Shown piece by piece: positions 24,618 through 24,651 of a DNA stretch of 24,651 bases. Every line of letters begins with the position of its first letter. The stretch's first letter is position 1. The notes beneath the pieces were generated by a model. It worked only from the letters and a program-made list of their open reading frames with translations. It did no database searches and was not told the DNA's origin. This DNA comes from an uncultured Flavobacteriales bacterium (GTDB taxonomy: Bacteria; Bacteroidota; Bacteroidia; Flavobacteriales_D; Crocinitomicaceae): NCBI GenBank assembly GCA_905479845.1, contig CAJQOB010000167.1, positions 1 to 24,651 of the forward strand. The letters run 5' to 3'. The position numbers and the translations under genes were made by a program.

Positions 24618-24651
24618 ATGCCTATGTTAAAAAAATACCCTGAAATTGCTC
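24618..24651 (+). CDS. Possible start of the next gene (partial)
   Basis: An ATG at 24618 (MPMLKKYPEIA) or 24624 (MLKKYPEIA) opens a frame that runs off the right edge. The stretch is too short to identify, but its composition and place after a 95-base gap fit a gene start. Confidence 0.35.
   Translation, partial: MPMLKKYPEIA

Noticed and set aside
1..24651. tRNA, rRNA, CRISPR arrays, insertion sequences, phage or attachment sites
   Set aside because: Reading through the intergenic regions I found no cloverleaf-like sequence, spaced direct repeats, transposase or integrase.

Overview
This window reads as a chromosomal segment of a free-living Bacteroidota bacterium, most likely of the order Flavobacteriales. 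The clues are: a type IX secretion (T9SS) type A sorting domain, a DUF3078 outer-membrane protein, a BshA bacillithiol-pathway enzyme, the tandem rhomboid genes beside mutL, several TAnnTTTG -7 promoter boxes, few Shine-Dalgarno sequences, and an AT-rich composition (about 40% GC by eye). I see no tRNA, rRNA, CRISPR array, phage gene or insertion sequence. Coding density is high and no stretch above 300 bases lacks a gene.

Layout. (a) 1-4487, minus strand: a lipid-linked sugar transfer pair (GT2 polyprenyl-phosphate sugar synthase, then GT39 membrane glycosyltransferase) plus a 62-aa membrane ORF; and a SpmA/SpmB-type nucleoside-recognition membrane protein whose stop overlaps the start of a 160-aa protein built of four 25-residue repeats. 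(b) 4713-6776, plus strand: two neighbouring exported-protein genes, each interrupted by one in-frame stop codon (TGA at 5079-5081, TAA at 5805-5807) in an otherwise intact frame. (c) 6773-13079, minus strand: a class I glutamine amidotransferase and a tight six-gene run: small membrane protein, mutL, two rhomboid proteases, a membrane endonuclease/exonuclease/phosphatase-fold protein and a Sua5/YciO/YrdC protein. (d) 13229-18747, plus strand: a GH3 glycosidase fused to a beta-lactamase-like serine hydrolase, a type I methionine aminopeptidase, a PAP2-like lipid phosphatase/transferase and bshA. (e) 18762-20691, minus strand: two small conserved-looking unknowns and a thiolase with a clear terminator. 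(f) 20848-24651, plus strand: a DUF3078 outer-membrane protein with a terminator, a large VWA-type membrane protein, a small lipoprotein and the start of another ORF.

Most of the window is housekeeping and envelope biology. The parts I would look at first are the two stop-interrupted exported genes, the Trp-anchored 25-residue repeat protein coupled to the nucleoside-recognition protein, and the altered endonuclease motif of MutL. All 23 confident genes end in TAA (18) or TAG (5) and none in TGA, which gives the in-frame TGA some extra interest. I do not see a clearly new defence or mobile system here.
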